Shown here: positions 42,637-51,890 of the stretch, in pieces
Position numbering within the stretch: the first letter of the stretch is position 1
How the letters are laid out: the number at the start of each line of letters is the position of its first letter
Origin: VRUE01 sp963716245
Lineage (GTDB): Bacteria > Actinomycetota > Thermoleophilia > Solirubrobacterales > 70-9
Direction: 5' to 3'
Length of the DNA stretch: 64,000 nt
Assembly: GCA_963716245.1 (NCBI GenBank)
Contig: OY970300.1
Coordinates: 124,001-188,000, forward strand
Translations under genes and position numbers: made by a program
Notes under the pieces: generated by a model
What the model saw: only the letters and a program-made list of their open reading frames with translations
What the model was told of the DNA's origin: nothing
Database searches by the model: none

Positions 42637-44145
42637 ATGGGCCGGCTACCGGAGCGAGACACGAGGCAGGGCGCCAAGGACAGCCGTTTCGGCTGGCGTC
42701 CGAGCAACGCTGCGATCGCGCTGATCTTCCTGCTCATCTTCACGCTCGGCCCCTACCTCGCCTTCACCAAACACATTCCGTTCACCGGCTACGGCTATGA
42801 GGTGAAGGCGACCTTCGCCAACGCCGCGAACATCTCGGTCAACTCGCCGGTGCGGATAGCCGGCGTCGACGTCGGCAAAGTGATCGAGTCGAGCAGCGAC
42901 GGCGACACCTCCACCGTGACCTTCACCGTGGAAGAGAAAGGCCGCCCGATCCACGCCGACGCCTACGCCCAGATCCGGCCGCGGATCTTCCTCGAGGGCA
43001 ACTTCTTCATCGACCTCGACCCGGGCAGCCCGAGCGCGCCGGAGCTCGACAGCGGTGGGACGATCCCGGTCAGCCGGACCTCGATCTCGGTCCAGCTCGA
43101 CGAGGTGCTGACCGCCCTGCAGTCGCCGGTGCGGGCCGACCTCAGCCGCCTGCTTGAAAGCTTCGGCGAAGCGCTCACCCGCAAGCCGAGCGCGGCCGAA
43201 GACGCCACCCAGCTCCCCGAGGCGAGGGGCTTGACCGGCGCCGAGGGGATCAACGGCGCCTTCCGCTACGGCGGTCCGGCCGGCCGCTACAGCGCCCAGG
43301 TCACCAACGCCTTCCTCGGCACCGAGCCGGGCGACCTGAGCCGCTTCATCGCCGGCGCGAGCCGCACCTTCGGCGCCCTCGCGAACCGCGAGGAGGACCT
43401 GCAGGGGCTGATCGTCAACTTCGACGTGTTCACCGGCGCCCTCGCCGCCCAGTCCGCGAACCTGGCGGCGACGTTCCGTCGCTTCGCCCCGTCGCTGCGG
43501 ACCGCGAGGAGCTCGCTGGTCAGCCTCAACCGCACGCTGCCGCCGCTGCGGGCCTACGCGATCGAGCTGCGCCCGGCCGTGGCCGAGCTGCCGGGGCTGA
43601 TCTCCGCCGCGCGCCCGTGGCTCCGTCAGGCGCGCCCGCTTCTCTCGGGCAAGGAGCTGGGCGGGCTGGCCCGGCTGCTGCGCCAGTCGACCCCGGGCCT
43701 GGCCAGCGCCGCCCAGGCCGGCAAGGCGAACACGGTGCCGCAGATCAACCGGCTCAGCCTCTGCACGACCCAGGTCATCGTGCCGACCAACGAGCAGACG
43801 ATCGAAGACCAGTTCTCGACCGGCGGGCCGGCCTACCGCGAGTTCCTCTACGGCCTCGTCAACCTGGCCGGCTGGGGCCAGAACTTCGACGGCAACGGGT
43901 TCTACGCGCGCGTGCAGCCGGGCGGCGGCGACGAGCTCGTCGGCCTGGAGAACAAACTCGGCAACCTCACGACCGACAAAGCCGACTGGGCGCACACGAT
44001 CGAACCGCCGCGCGGCGTCCAGCCGCGGATCGCCGCCCGGCCGCCGAAGAAGCCCGACGTGCGCTGCGACACGAACCCCGTCCCCGACCTCAACGGCACG
44101 CTGGGCCAGGTTGGCCCGCCCAGCCTGACCCCGGGTGGCCCATGA
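42637..44145 (+). CDS. MCE-family protein, position 4 of 6
   Basis: A 502-aa MCE protein. A membrane helix at about residues 25-43 (AIALIFLLIFTLGPYLAF) is followed by the MCE domain (YEVKATFANAANISVNSPVRIAGVDVGKV). The helical body contains SRLLESFGEALTRKPSAAED and ANLAATFRRFAPSLRTARSS. The C-terminal part has CTTQVIVPTNEQTIEDQFSTGGPAYREF. It abuts the previous gene without any spacer and overlaps the next by 4 bases, so translation of the six genes is tightly coupled. Confidence 0.9.
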   Translation: MGRLPERDTRQGAKDSRFGWRPSNAAIALIFLLIFTLGPYLAFTKHIPFTGYGYEVKATFANAANISVNSPVRIAGVDVGKVIESSSDGDTSTVTFTVEEKGRPIHADAYAQIRPRIFLEGNFFIDLDPGSPSAPELDSGGTIPVSRTSISVQLDEVLTALQSPVRADLSRLLESFGEALTRKPSAAEDATQLPEARGLTGAEGINGAFRYGGPAGRYSAQVTNAFLGTEPGDLSRFIAGASRTFGALANREEDLQGLIVNFDVFTGALAAQSANLAATFRRFAPSLRTARSSLVSLNRTLPPLRAYAIELRPAVAELPGLISAARPWLRQARPLLSGKELGGLARLLRQSTPGLASAAQAGKANTVPQINRLSLCTTQVIVPTNEQTIEDQFSTGGPAYREFLYGLVNLAGWGQNFDGNGFYARVQPGGGDELVGLENKLGNLTTDKADWAHTIEPPRGVQPRIAARPPKKPDVRCDTNPVPDLNGTLGQVGPPSLTPGGP

Positions 44146-45566
44146 GCGACGGGACCCCACAGGTGAGCCGCACGCGGCACTTTCGGGCCTGGCTGGGCCG
44201 GCAGACGCGCGGCCGCGGCCGCGACTCGATCGCGATCGTCGTCCTCAGCCTCGTGGCGATCGCGATGACGCTCTGGATCTTCACGCAGCAGAAAGCCTCG
44301 CTGCCCTCGTGGGCGCCGCTGGTCGGCGAAGACTTCGTTCAGCTCAGCGCCGACTTCACCAGCGCCCAGGCGGTCACGCCGGGGCAGGGCCAGGCCGTCG
44401 TGATCGCCGGAGTGCGGATCGGCAAGGTCTCCTCCGTCGAGGTCGACGAAGGGCACGCCGTCGTCGGGATGGACGTGGAGCCGCAGTACCTGGAGCTGAT
44501 CCATCCCGACGCGACCCTGCTGCTGCGGCCGAAAACGAACCTGAACGACATGGTCGTCGAGATCGACCCCGGCACCGCGCGGGGTCACGTCGAGGACGGC
44601 CACGAGTTCCCCCTCTCGCGCACTGAACCGAACGTCAACTTCGAAGCGTTCCTCTCGATCCTCGACGAAGACACGCGGCGCTACCTGCAGCTGCTCGTCG
44701 CCGGCGGCGCCGAGGGGATCGGCGGCCAGGGCATGAAGCTCTCCGGGGCCTTCCGTCGCCTCTACTCCTTCTCGCATTACGTCGCGGACCTGAACCGCGC
44801 CGTCGCGTCGCGGCGCCAGGCGCTGGCCCAGGTGATCCACGACTTCGGCCTGCTGACCGCCGAGCTCGGCCGCCGCGACGGGCAGCTCGAACGCTTCGTC
44901 ACCTCCTCCAAGGACGTGCTCGGGAACTTCGCCAACCAGCAGGCCGCGATCCAGGAATCGCTGGTCGAGTTCCCGGCGACGCTGGCCGCCGTCCAGTCGG
45001 GCCTGGCCAGCTCCCGGCGCTTCTCCGAGGCGGCCCGCCCGGCGCTGATCGAGCTGATCCCGCAGGCGCAGGCGCTCGGCCCCGCCTTCGACGCGCAGAA
45101 GCGGCTCTTTGCGCAGACGCTCGGCCCGATCCGCGACCAGATCCGGCCGTTCACCCGCCAGGTCCGGCCGGTCGTCAGGCACGTCAAGCAGGGCTCGGCC
45201 GACCTCGACACCTCGGTGACGGGCTTCGGCAACGCGCTCGGCGCCTTCAACAGCTTCCTCAACGAGCTCGCCTTTGACCCGAAGGGCTCGCGCGAGAGCT
45301 ACCTGTTCTACCTGCCCTGGCTGAGCCACAACTTCAACGCCAGCTTCAACCTGACCGACGCGGCAGGCCCGATCCAGCGCACCCTGCCGCTGATCTCCTG
45401 CAACGGCACCGTGCTCGGCTACCAGGCCGCCGGGCTGAAGCCGTACCTGGCCACGATCCTCCGCGGGGCTCGGATCCCGAGCCCGACCGAACTGCCGACG
45501 ATCGATCCCGATCCGATCGCCGGGAAACAAGGCATACCAGGCTGCGGCCCGGGGTCCAACGAATGA
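44142..45566 (+). CDS. MCE-family protein, position 5 of 6
   Basis: A 474-aa MCE protein. Basic residues at the N-terminus (SRTRHFRAWLGRQTRGRGRD) precede a membrane helix (about residues 31-46). The MCE domain has VQLSADFTSAQAVTPGQGQAVVIAGVRIGKV. The long helical region holds DRAVASRRQALAQ-like heptads and LVEFPATLAAVQSGLASSRRF. The C-terminus ends KQGIPGCGPGSNE. ATG overlaps at both ends are 4 bases. No lipobox is visible in any of the six genes, although some mycobacterial MceE proteins are lipoproteins. Confidence 0.9.
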   Translation: MSDGTPQVSRTRHFRAWLGRQTRGRGRDSIAIVVLSLVAIAMTLWIFTQQKASLPSWAPLVGEDFVQLSADFTSAQAVTPGQGQAVVIAGVRIGKVSSVEVDEGHAVVGMDVEPQYLELIHPDATLLLRPKTNLNDMVVEIDPGTARGHVEDGHEFPLSRTEPNVNFEAFLSILDEDTRRYLQLLVAGGAEGIGGQGMKLSGAFRRLYSFSHYVADLNRAVASRRQALAQVIHDFGLLTAELGRRDGQLERFVTSSKDVLGNFANQQAAIQESLVEFPATLAAVQSGLASSRRFSEAARPALIELIPQAQALGPAFDAQKRLFAQTLGPIRDQIRPFTRQVRPVVRHVKQGSADLDTSVTGFGNALGAFNSFLNELAFDPKGSRESYLFYLPWLSHNFNASFNLTDAAGPIQRTLPLISCNGTVLGYQAAGLKPYLATILRGARIPSPTELPTIDPDPIAGKQGIPGCGPGSNE

Positions 45567-47125
45567 GCAAGCAGGCACCCAGCACCGGTCAGCTCCTCGT
45601 CATCGTCGGCTTCGCGCTGTCGTGCTTCGGGATCCTGCTCTTCCTCTGGATCACCTTCGGCGGCCCGACTCCCTTCAAGGCCAAGCCCTACGAGCTGAGG
45701 GTCCCGTTCAAAGAGGCGACTCAGCTGGCCGAGCAGTCCGACGTGCGGATCTCCGGCGTCTCGGTCGGCAAAGTGCAGGCGATCGACCTGGCGCCGAACG
45801 GCGAAGACGCCCTGGCGACGATCTACCTCGAGGACAAGTACGGCCCGATCCCGCGCGGGACGCGCGCGATCCTCCGCACCAAGACGCTGCTCGGCGAGAC
45901 CTACGTCGAGCTGACCCCGGGGGACGCCGACGACCGCGACCTGCCGGACGGCGCGACGCTGCCGATCGGGCAGGTCGCCGAATCGGTCCAGCTCGACGAG
46001 ATCTTCCGCACCTTCGACGCCCGCACCCGCGCCGCCTTCCAGGAATGGCAGCGGCAGGCGGCGATCGCCGTCCAGGGCCGCGGACAGGACTTCTCCAACG
46101 CCTTCGCCGAGCTCGAACCGACCTTCGTCGAGTTCGACCGCCTCTTCCGCGTGCTCGACACCCAGCGGCTCGCGGTCGGCCAGCTGTTCCGCAACGGCGC
46201 GATCACCTTCCGCGCCCTGCGCGGGCGCGAAGGCCAGCTCGCCGATCTGATCCAGAGCTCGAACGCGGTCTTCCAGACGGCGGCGGCGCGCGACCGGGAC
46301 ATCGAAGCGCTGTTCCGCGTCTTCCCGACCTTCCTCGACGAGTCGCGACTGACCTTCGACCGGCTGAGGGAGTTCGCCGTCAACACCGATCCGCTGATGC
46401 GCCAGCTCGTCCCCGCTGCCGAAGAGCTCTCACCGACCCTGATCGCGCTGTCGAGATTCGCGCCCGAGGCGAAGGGCTTCTTCGAAGGGTTCGCACCGGT
46501 GATCCGCCGCTCGGGAAGGGCCTTCCCCGCCTTCCGCGAGTTCCTCCGCGACGACTTCCCCACCCTGCTGCGGGCGCTCGACCCGTTCCTGCGCAACCTC
46601 AACCCGGTCCTCACCGGCCTCGACCTCTACAAAAACGAGCTGACCGCGACGATGGCGAACGTGGCGGCGGCCACCAACGCGAAGCTCCCCGACAACGCGG
46701 CCGGAGTCCAGGTGCACTACCTGCGCGCGATGGGCCCCTTCGGCCCGGAGTCGCTGGCCACCTTCCCGCGCCGCCTGAGCACCAACCGCAACAACGCCTA
46801 CCCCCAGCCGCTCGCCTCCGAGCGCTTGGCCGAAGGGCTGCTCAACTTCGAGACGCGTCAGTGCGGCTCGGGCATCGTCGCCTCGCTCGACCCCGAGACG
46901 GCGAAAGACCCCGACTTCGAACAGCGCGTCGAGGGCAAAGACGAAGCCGACCGGCAGAAAAAAGCGACCGAGTTCTTCGACCGGCTGAAGAAATACGCCT
47001 TCGCCGAACAGAGCAGCAGCGCCTCGATCCCGGCACCCGGCTGCAGCCCGCAGCCGCCCTTCGAGCCGATCTACGGCGAGGAGGGCCCGACCGCCTACCA
47101 GCACACCTACGAACAGGACGAATAG
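45563..47125 (+). CDS. MCE-family protein, position 6 of 6
   Basis: A 520-aa MCE protein closing the operon. The membrane helix (residues 11-31) is followed by the MCE domain (YELRVPFKEATQLAEQSDVRISGVSVGKV; LLGETYVELTPG). The helical body has RGQDFSNAFAELEPTFVEFD and RNGAITFRALRGREGQLADL. The C-terminus is charged. The operon ends here: its stop is 3 bases from the stop of the convergent secreted paralog copy 4. Six different MCE subunits fit the hetero-hexamer expected from mycobacterial Mce complexes. Confidence 0.9.
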   Translation: MSKQAPSTGQLLVIVGFALSCFGILLFLWITFGGPTPFKAKPYELRVPFKEATQLAEQSDVRISGVSVGKVQAIDLAPNGEDALATIYLEDKYGPIPRGTRAILRTKTLLGETYVELTPGDADDRDLPDGATLPIGQVAESVQLDEIFRTFDARTRAAFQEWQRQAAIAVQGRGQDFSNAFAELEPTFVEFDRLFRVLDTQRLAVGQLFRNGAITFRALRGREGQLADLIQSSNAVFQTAAARDRDIEALFRVFPTFLDESRLTFDRLREFAVNTDPLMRQLVPAAEELSPTLIALSRFAPEAKGFFEGFAPVIRRSGRAFPAFREFLRDDFPTLLRALDPFLRNLNPVLTGLDLYKNELTATMANVAAATNAKLPDNAAGVQVHYLRAMGPFGPESLATFPRRLSTNRNNAYPQPLASERLAEGLLNFETRQCGSGIVASLDPETAKDPDFEQRVEGKDEADRQKKATEFFDRLKKYAFAEQSSSASIPAPGCSPQPPFEPIYGEEGPTAYQHTYEQDE

Positions 47126-47128
47126 GTC

Positions 47129-47923
47129 TCAGCCCTTCGGCGTGCACGGGACGAGGAAGCTGCCCCGGAGCACGGTCTGGGACGGGAAGGCGGGATCGCC
47201 GGTTTCGTTCCTGAAGAGGATCTTCGGCGAGGTGACTTTGAACCTCCCGTCCGGGCAGCGGGCTTCGAAGTAGCCGACCCTCCCTCCGCCGCGGGTGAAG
47301 GTCTTCCCGACCTCGAACTTGAAGTCGATCGCCGATCCGGCGCCGCCTGCGATCGCCGGGATCCTGGCGATCGAGTGCAGGCCGCTGCCCTTCTTGGCGA
47401 TCGTCACCCGGGTCACGATCGCGGCCGGAACCGGAACCGTGATGAAGGTGTGGATCAGCAGCTTCGTCTGGCCGCCGCCGACGCCGCCGTTGAAGACGGT
47501 GATCGGGCTGGTGACGGCGATCGGCGGCTGTTCGGGGAACTTGATCTCTGCGTGCGCGAGTCCCGTGCCGATCGAGGCTTTGCCGCAGGCCCTTCGCGCC
47601 CCTTTGGTGTTCTGCGCCTCGAGCTGAGCCGCTTTGCAGACGGGATAGCCCCTCGCGTTCACCTTCGCGTCCCTGTCGATGTCGACCACGGCTTCCCGGA
47701 AGGCGGGCGGGTGACTGCCGTCAGCCGTGTCGATCCTGCCGAAGATCGTCGTGCTGACGGGCACGTACCGCTTCTTCGGCATCGCCTTCGGCGAGACGTT
47801 GCCGCCGAGGGTGACGATCAGGTCGCCCGACCGGACCTTGAAGCTCGCGGCGCTCGCGAGCGCCGCGATACCGATCGACAGAGCCGCACACAACGCAAGC
47901 CCGGTGAGTAGCTGCTTTCGCAT
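47129..47923 (-). CDS. Secreted four-cysteine paralog family protein, copy 4
   Basis: A 264-aa exported protein with a signal peptide (residues 1-25, ALASAAS). Family features are LIVTLGGNVSPKAMPKKRYVP, ADGSHPPAFREAVVDIDRDA, Cys in YPVC and RRAC, ASIGTGLAHAEIKFPEQPPI, ITVFNGGVGGGQTKLLIHTF, EARC and a final PCTPKG. It is the closest relative of copy 5, with stretches of near-identical DNA. Its own GAGGAGGGA ribosome-binding site and an upstream TAGATT box (47958-47963 on this strand) suggest a separate transcript. Confidence 0.82.
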   Translation of the reverse strand: MRKQLLTGLALCAALSIGIAALASAASFKVRSGDLIVTLGGNVSPKAMPKKRYVPVSTTIFGRIDTADGSHPPAFREAVVDIDRDAKVNARGYPVCKAAQLEAQNTKGARRACGKASIGTGLAHAEIKFPEQPPIAVTSPITVFNGGVGGGQTKLLIHTFITVPVPAAIVTRVTIAKKGSGLHSIARIPAIAGGAGSAIDFKFEVGKTFTRGGGRVGYFEARCPDGRFKVTSPKILFRNETGDPAFPSQTVLRGSFLVPCTPKG

Positions 47924-47993
47924 GTTCCCTCCTCGGATGCTCGGGATCGTCTGTTCAATCTATCCCAACTCCGTAACACCCGGGGGAACGAAA

Positions 47994-48017
47994 AAGGGCG
48001 GCCCGGGGGCCGCCCTT
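47994..48017 (-). terminator. Intrinsic terminator behind secreted paralog copy 5
   Basis: A perfect 10-bp stem (AAGGGCGGCC / GGCCGCCCTT) has the loop CGGG. On the minus strand it is followed by a run of U from the A-tract at 47991-47995. It lies 39 bases beyond the stop of copy 5, so it separates copies 4 and 5 into different transcripts. Confidence 0.85.
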
Positions 48018-48055
48018 CTCGCGAATCGTGTTAGTCGGAAATCCCGACTGCGCGC

Positions 48056-48850
48056 TCAGCCCTTCGGCGTGCAGGGTACGAGCAGCCCGCCTTTGAGGAC
48101 CGTCTGGGACGCGACACCGGGGGTTCCCGCTTCGTTTTTGAAGAGGGTTTTCGGCGTGGTGACTTTGAATTTGCCATCCGGGCATTTCGCCGTCAGGAGG
48201 CTTCGCTTCTGGCCTTTGTAGTTGTAGGTGCGCCCGAGGTTGAATTTGAAGTCGAGCGCCGAGCCTGCGCCGCCGGCGATGACCGGGACTTTGGCGACAG
48301 CGTGGGTTCCGCTGCCCTTCTTGGCAATCGTCACCTGGGTCACGATCGCGGCCGGAACCGGAACCGTGATGAAGGTGTGGATCAGGAGCGTCGTCTTGCC
48401 GCCTTTGGTGCCGCCGTTGAAGACGGTGATCGGGCTGGCGACGTTGATCGGCCGCTGTTCGGGGAAGGCGATCTCAGCGTGGGCAAGGCCGCTTCCGACC
48501 GTGGTCGAGCCGCAGACTTTTTTCGCCGCTTTGGTGTCGCGCGCCTCGAGCTGACCCGGTTTGCAGACCGGCAGGCCGGTCGAGTCGACTTTCACGTCCT
48601 TGTCGATGTCGACCACCGATTCCCTCAGCGCCGAGGGATGGGTGCCGTCGTTGGTTTTGATTTTGCCGAATATGTTCGCCTTGACCGGCGCCAGCTGGCT
48701 TTTCGGCAATTTGCTGGGTGAGACACCCCCGCCGAAGGTGAGGACCAGGTTGCCAACCTGAATGGTCGTCTGGGCCGCGTTCGCGATCGCGGCGACCCCG
48801 ATGGCCAGCACCGCGCTCAGAGCGAGTGCCCGAACCAAGTTCTTTCGCAT
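48056..48850 (-). CDS. Secreted four-cysteine paralog family protein, copy 5
   Basis: A 264-aa exported protein with a signal peptide (residues 1-26, ANAAQ). Family features are LVLTFGGGVSPSKLPKSQLAP, NDGTHPSALRESVVDIDKDV, Cys in LPVC and KKVC, VGSGLAHAEIAFPEQRPI, ITVFNGGTKGGKTTLLIHTF, TAKC and a final PCTPKG. GGAGAG lies 10 bases before the ATG. A strong intrinsic terminator follows the gene. Copies 4 and 5 are tandem and much more alike than the other copies, indicating a recent duplication. Confidence 0.83.
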   Translation of the reverse strand: MRKNLVRALALSAVLAIGVAAIANAAQTTIQVGNLVLTFGGGVSPSKLPKSQLAPVKANIFGKIKTNDGTHPSALRESVVDIDKDVKVDSTGLPVCKPGQLEARDTKAAKKVCGSTTVGSGLAHAEIAFPEQRPINVASPITVFNGGTKGGKTTLLIHTFITVPVPAAIVTQVTIAKKGSGTHAVAKVPVIAGGAGSALDFKFNLGRTYNYKGQKRSLLTAKCPDGKFKVTTPKTLFKNEAGTPGVASQTVLKGGLLVPCTPKG

Positions 48851-48996
48851 TCTCGTGTCTCTCCTTTTTGGCCAGCCCGTCCCGAGCCGCGGCCATAGAC
48901 AGCGTTGATCTACCCTCCGGCGGCAGAAACTACCAGTCCCGGCTTTTAGGTAAACCCCCTGGGTCGTGGAAAGGAGCGGAGCGGCGAGCTCGCCCG

Positions 48997-49686
48997 CTAG
49001 CCCTCGAGCATCGAGAGCCTCGTCCGCTCGCGCTCCTCGGCCGCTCGCTCGGGGCCGAGGAACGGCAGGGTGATCCAGAACATCAGGTCGGGAAGCCGGC
49101 TCGGCAGCCGGGAGGCGGCGCCGTGCAGGATCTCGGTGTAGAGGAGCTCGTTGATCCCACCGGTGAGCGAGAGCGACGTGATCCCCGGCAGCTCCACGGA
49201 GGTCTCGGCCCGGCCCGCGTCGAGGAAGCCGGTGAACTGGCGCAGGGCCGCGTCGCGCCGCGCCAGGGCCTTCGGCCCTGCCGCGAGCACCTCGACGATC
49301 GCGAAGCGGGCCTCGTCAGGGTGCTCGGCGAGGTCTTCGAGCAGCGCCCGGAGCCCGGCGGCGACGCGCTCCGCCCAGGGCGCGCCCGGCTTCGATTCGA
49401 ACCCCTTCGCCGTGTCGCCGAGGAGATTTCCGAGCAGCACGTCGTAGGCGGCGAGGAAGCAGTCCTCCTTGCTGGAGAACAGCTCGTAGAAGGTCTTTCG
49501 GGACACGCCCGCGACGCCGATCACGTCGACGACCCGCGTCTCGGGATAACCGCGCTCGGCGACCACCTCGATCATCGCCTGCAATATGCGCCGCCGCTGC
49601 GACTCGGTCACCGCCTCCCGCGGCAGCCCGTGCCGGCCCCGGGGCAGTCGCTCGCTCAGTTTGGGCGCGCGTCTACCGGAGGCCAC
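48997..49686 (-). CDS. TetR-family transcriptional regulator
   Basis: A 229-aa regulator. A basic N-terminal extension precedes the TetR helix-turn-helix at about residues 30-75: RRRILQAMIEVVAERGYPETRVVDVIGVAGVSRKTFYELFSSKEDCFLAAYD. The C-terminal ligand domain is helical (GINELLYTEILHGAASRL). The GTG start is 6 bases after a TACAGT box, so it likely has a leaderless mRNA. It is 146 bases beyond copy 5 and is the only regulator at the MCE locus, making it a candidate controller of that locus or of itself. Confidence 0.9.
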   Translation of the reverse strand: MASGRRAPKLSERLPRGRHGLPREAVTESQRRRILQAMIEVVAERGYPETRVVDVIGVAGVSRKTFYELFSSKEDCFLAAYDVLLGNLLGDTAKGFESKPGAPWAERVAAGLRALLEDLAEHPDEARFAIVEVLAAGPKALARRDAALRQFTGFLDAGRAETSVELPGITSLSLTGGINELLYTEILHGAASRLPSRLPDLMFWITLPFLGPERAAEERERTRLSMLEG

Positions 49687-49692
49687 ACAAAA

Positions 49693-49698
49693 ACTGTA
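49693..49698 (-). promoter_or_regulatory. -10 box of the TetR gene
   Basis: Read on the minus strand TACAGT is followed by 6 bases (TTTTGT) and the GTG at 49686. The whole gap to purA is only 28 bases, so the TetR gene may be expressed both from this promoter and by read-through from purA. Confidence 0.4.
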
Positions 49699-49714
49699 AA
49701 CCAGGAGAGGCGCG

Positions 49715-51091
49715 TCAGGAAACGGGCACGCCGGCCGCGTCGCCGGTCCAGACGACCTGGTCGCGCCCCGGCCCGACGCCGACGAGCCGGATCGGCACGC
49801 CGACGAAGTCGGCGACGAAGCCGAGGTACTCGCGAGCCTCGGCCGGCAGGTCCGCCTCGCTGCGGCAGCCGGTCACGTCCCCGTCGAAGCCCGGCAGCTC
49901 CTCGTACTCGGGCTCGGCCGAGTGCAGGATCGACTGGTGGTAGGGGAACCGGTCGAAGACCGCGCCCTCGCTGGAGCGGTAACGCACCGCCACGCGGAGG
50001 GGATCGATGCCGCTGAGCACGTCGAGCTTGGTGATCGTCAGGGCGCTCATCCGGTTGAGCCGGACGGCGTAGCGCAGGGCCACGAGGTCCATCCAGCCGC
50101 AGCGCCGCTCCCTGCCCGTCGTCGTCCCGTACTCGTGACCCCGCTCGAGCATGTGGCGCCCGACCTCGTCGTGCAGCTCGGTCGGGAACGGCCCGGCGCC
50201 GACCCGGGTCGCATAGGCCTTTGCGACGCCCCAGACCTCGTCGATGTCGGTCGGCCCCACCCCGGCGCCGACGCAGGCCGAGCCGGCGACGGGGTTGGAG
50301 GAGGTGACGAACGGATAGGTGCCGTGGTCGAGGTCGAGCAGGGTCGCCTGGGCCCCCTCGAAGATCACCGTGCCCCCGTCGTCCAGGAGGTCCCAGCAGA
50401 GCCGGGAGGTATCGGCGATGTGCGGCTCGAGCCGGTGGCCGTAGCCGGCGAACTCCTCGGTCATCGTGTGCAGGTCGAGGCGCGGATCGGGGGCCGCGGC
50501 GACCGACCGGTCGCCCCCTTCGCGCGACTTCTCGCCGGCTTCCTTGCGCAGCTTGCGCCGCTGCACGGAGAGTTCGCGAAGCACGTGCTGCTTGGGCTCG
50601 AGCGCGGTCATGATCTTCTTGCGCAGGATCTTCTCGTCGAGCAGGTCTTGGACCCGGATCCCCAGCCGCAGCGCCTTGTCGGCGTAGCAGGGGCCGATCC
50701 CCCTCCGCGTCGTCCCGATCGAGAGCTTGCCGAGCTTGACCTCGCCGGCCGTGTCGAGCAGCACGTGGTAGGGCATGATCAGGTGCGCGTTGGCCGAGAT
50801 CCGCAGGTTGCCGACGTCGACACCTCGCCGCCTCAGCCCGTCGATCTCACCGAGCAGGACGCTCGGATCGAGCACCACCCCGTTGCCGATCGCGCAGACC
50901 TTGTCCGAGTACAGGATCCCCGACGGGATCAGGTGGAACTTGAACTCCTCGCCGTCGCGGACGATCGTGTGGCCGGCGTTGTTGCCGCCCTGGAAGCGCA
51001 CGATCGCGTCCGCGCGCTCGGCGAGCAGGTCGACGACCTTGCCCTTCCCCTCATCGCCCCACTGGGCGCCGACTATGACTATGCCCGGCAT
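49715..51091 (-). CDS. purA: Adenylosuccinate synthase
   Basis: A 458-aa GTP-dependent enzyme joining IMP and aspartate in AMP synthesis. It begins MPGIVIVGAQWGDEGKGKVV, the P-loop-like signature. FQGGNNAGHTIV, GTTRRGIGPCYADKALR and the GTP-binding KLDVLSGIDPLRVAVRY near the end are all present. An insertion of about 20 residues (RKEAGEKSREGGDRSVAAAP) lies near residue 180. It is downstream of the DnaI-like ATPase gene on the same strand, after a 38-base gap. Confidence 0.96.
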   Translation of the reverse strand: MPGIVIVGAQWGDEGKGKVVDLLAERADAIVRFQGGNNAGHTIVRDGEEFKFHLIPSGILYSDKVCAIGNGVVLDPSVLLGEIDGLRRRGVDVGNLRISANAHLIMPYHVLLDTAGEVKLGKLSIGTTRRGIGPCYADKALRLGIRVQDLLDEKILRKKIMTALEPKQHVLRELSVQRRKLRKEAGEKSREGGDRSVAAAPDPRLDLHTMTEEFAGYGHRLEPHIADTSRLCWDLLDDGGTVIFEGAQATLLDLDHGTYPFVTSSNPVAGSACVGAGVGPTDIDEVWGVAKAYATRVGAGPFPTELHDEVGRHMLERGHEYGTTTGRERRCGWMDLVALRYAVRLNRMSALTITKLDVLSGIDPLRVAVRYRSSEGAVFDRFPYHQSILHSAEPEYEELPGFDGDVTGCRSEADLPAEAREYLGFVADFVGVPIRLVGVGPGRDQVVWTGDAAGVPVS

Positions 51092-51129
51092 GACCAGGAA
51101 GATTCTGCCTGGTTGGCGGACGTGGCGCT

Positions 51130-51890
51130 CTACATCTCCGCGACGAGTCGGCCCACGGAGTTGTCCGGCGCCTTGTCGGGCCGCCGATCCTCGCCGAAAA
51201 GCGGGATCTGCTCACAGACCTCGACGAGTCGGGAGACCGTCCGCTTGCCGATCTGCTCCTCGAGCTCGTCCATTTCCAGGTTGGTCGTCAGCAGGATCGA
51301 GCGCTCGTCTTCGTAGCGCTCGTTGACGAGCGCGTAGAGCTGCTCCAAGACCCAGTCGGACCGCTTCTCCGCGCCGAAGTCGTCGACGTGGAGCAGGTCG
51401 GCGGCGGTGAGCCGTTCGAAGAACGTGAGGTAGGAGTCCCCGCCGGGCTCCGCGTCGTAGGTGCGCCGGATGCGGGCGAGCAGTTTCGGCAGCGAGTAGA
51501 TCGCAACCGACCGACCTTCCTCCAGCGCCAGCTTCGAGACGAGCATCGCAAGCGTCGTCTTGCCCGTCCCGGTGGCCCCGAACAGCCACAGCCCCCGGCC
51601 CTCGCGGAGGTTCGCGTCGAGGTTCTCGACGTAGCCGCGAATCTTCCCGACGGCGATCTTCATCTGCGGGTCGCGCGCCATGTCGCTGACCGGCGGGCGC
51701 TCGAAGGAGACGCCCCGGTAGCGCGGCGGGATCACCGAGGCAACCCCCTTGCTGCGCCCTCGTTTGAGGCGCGGCTCCCGGCACTCGCAGGGGCGCGCCA
51801 CGTCCTCGGGACCGAGGATCCAGCCGGAGCCGTCGCAGGCGCCGAGCGGGCAGGCCCTCTGGGCGAACGGCTCGCTGCGCGCGCCGGGCA

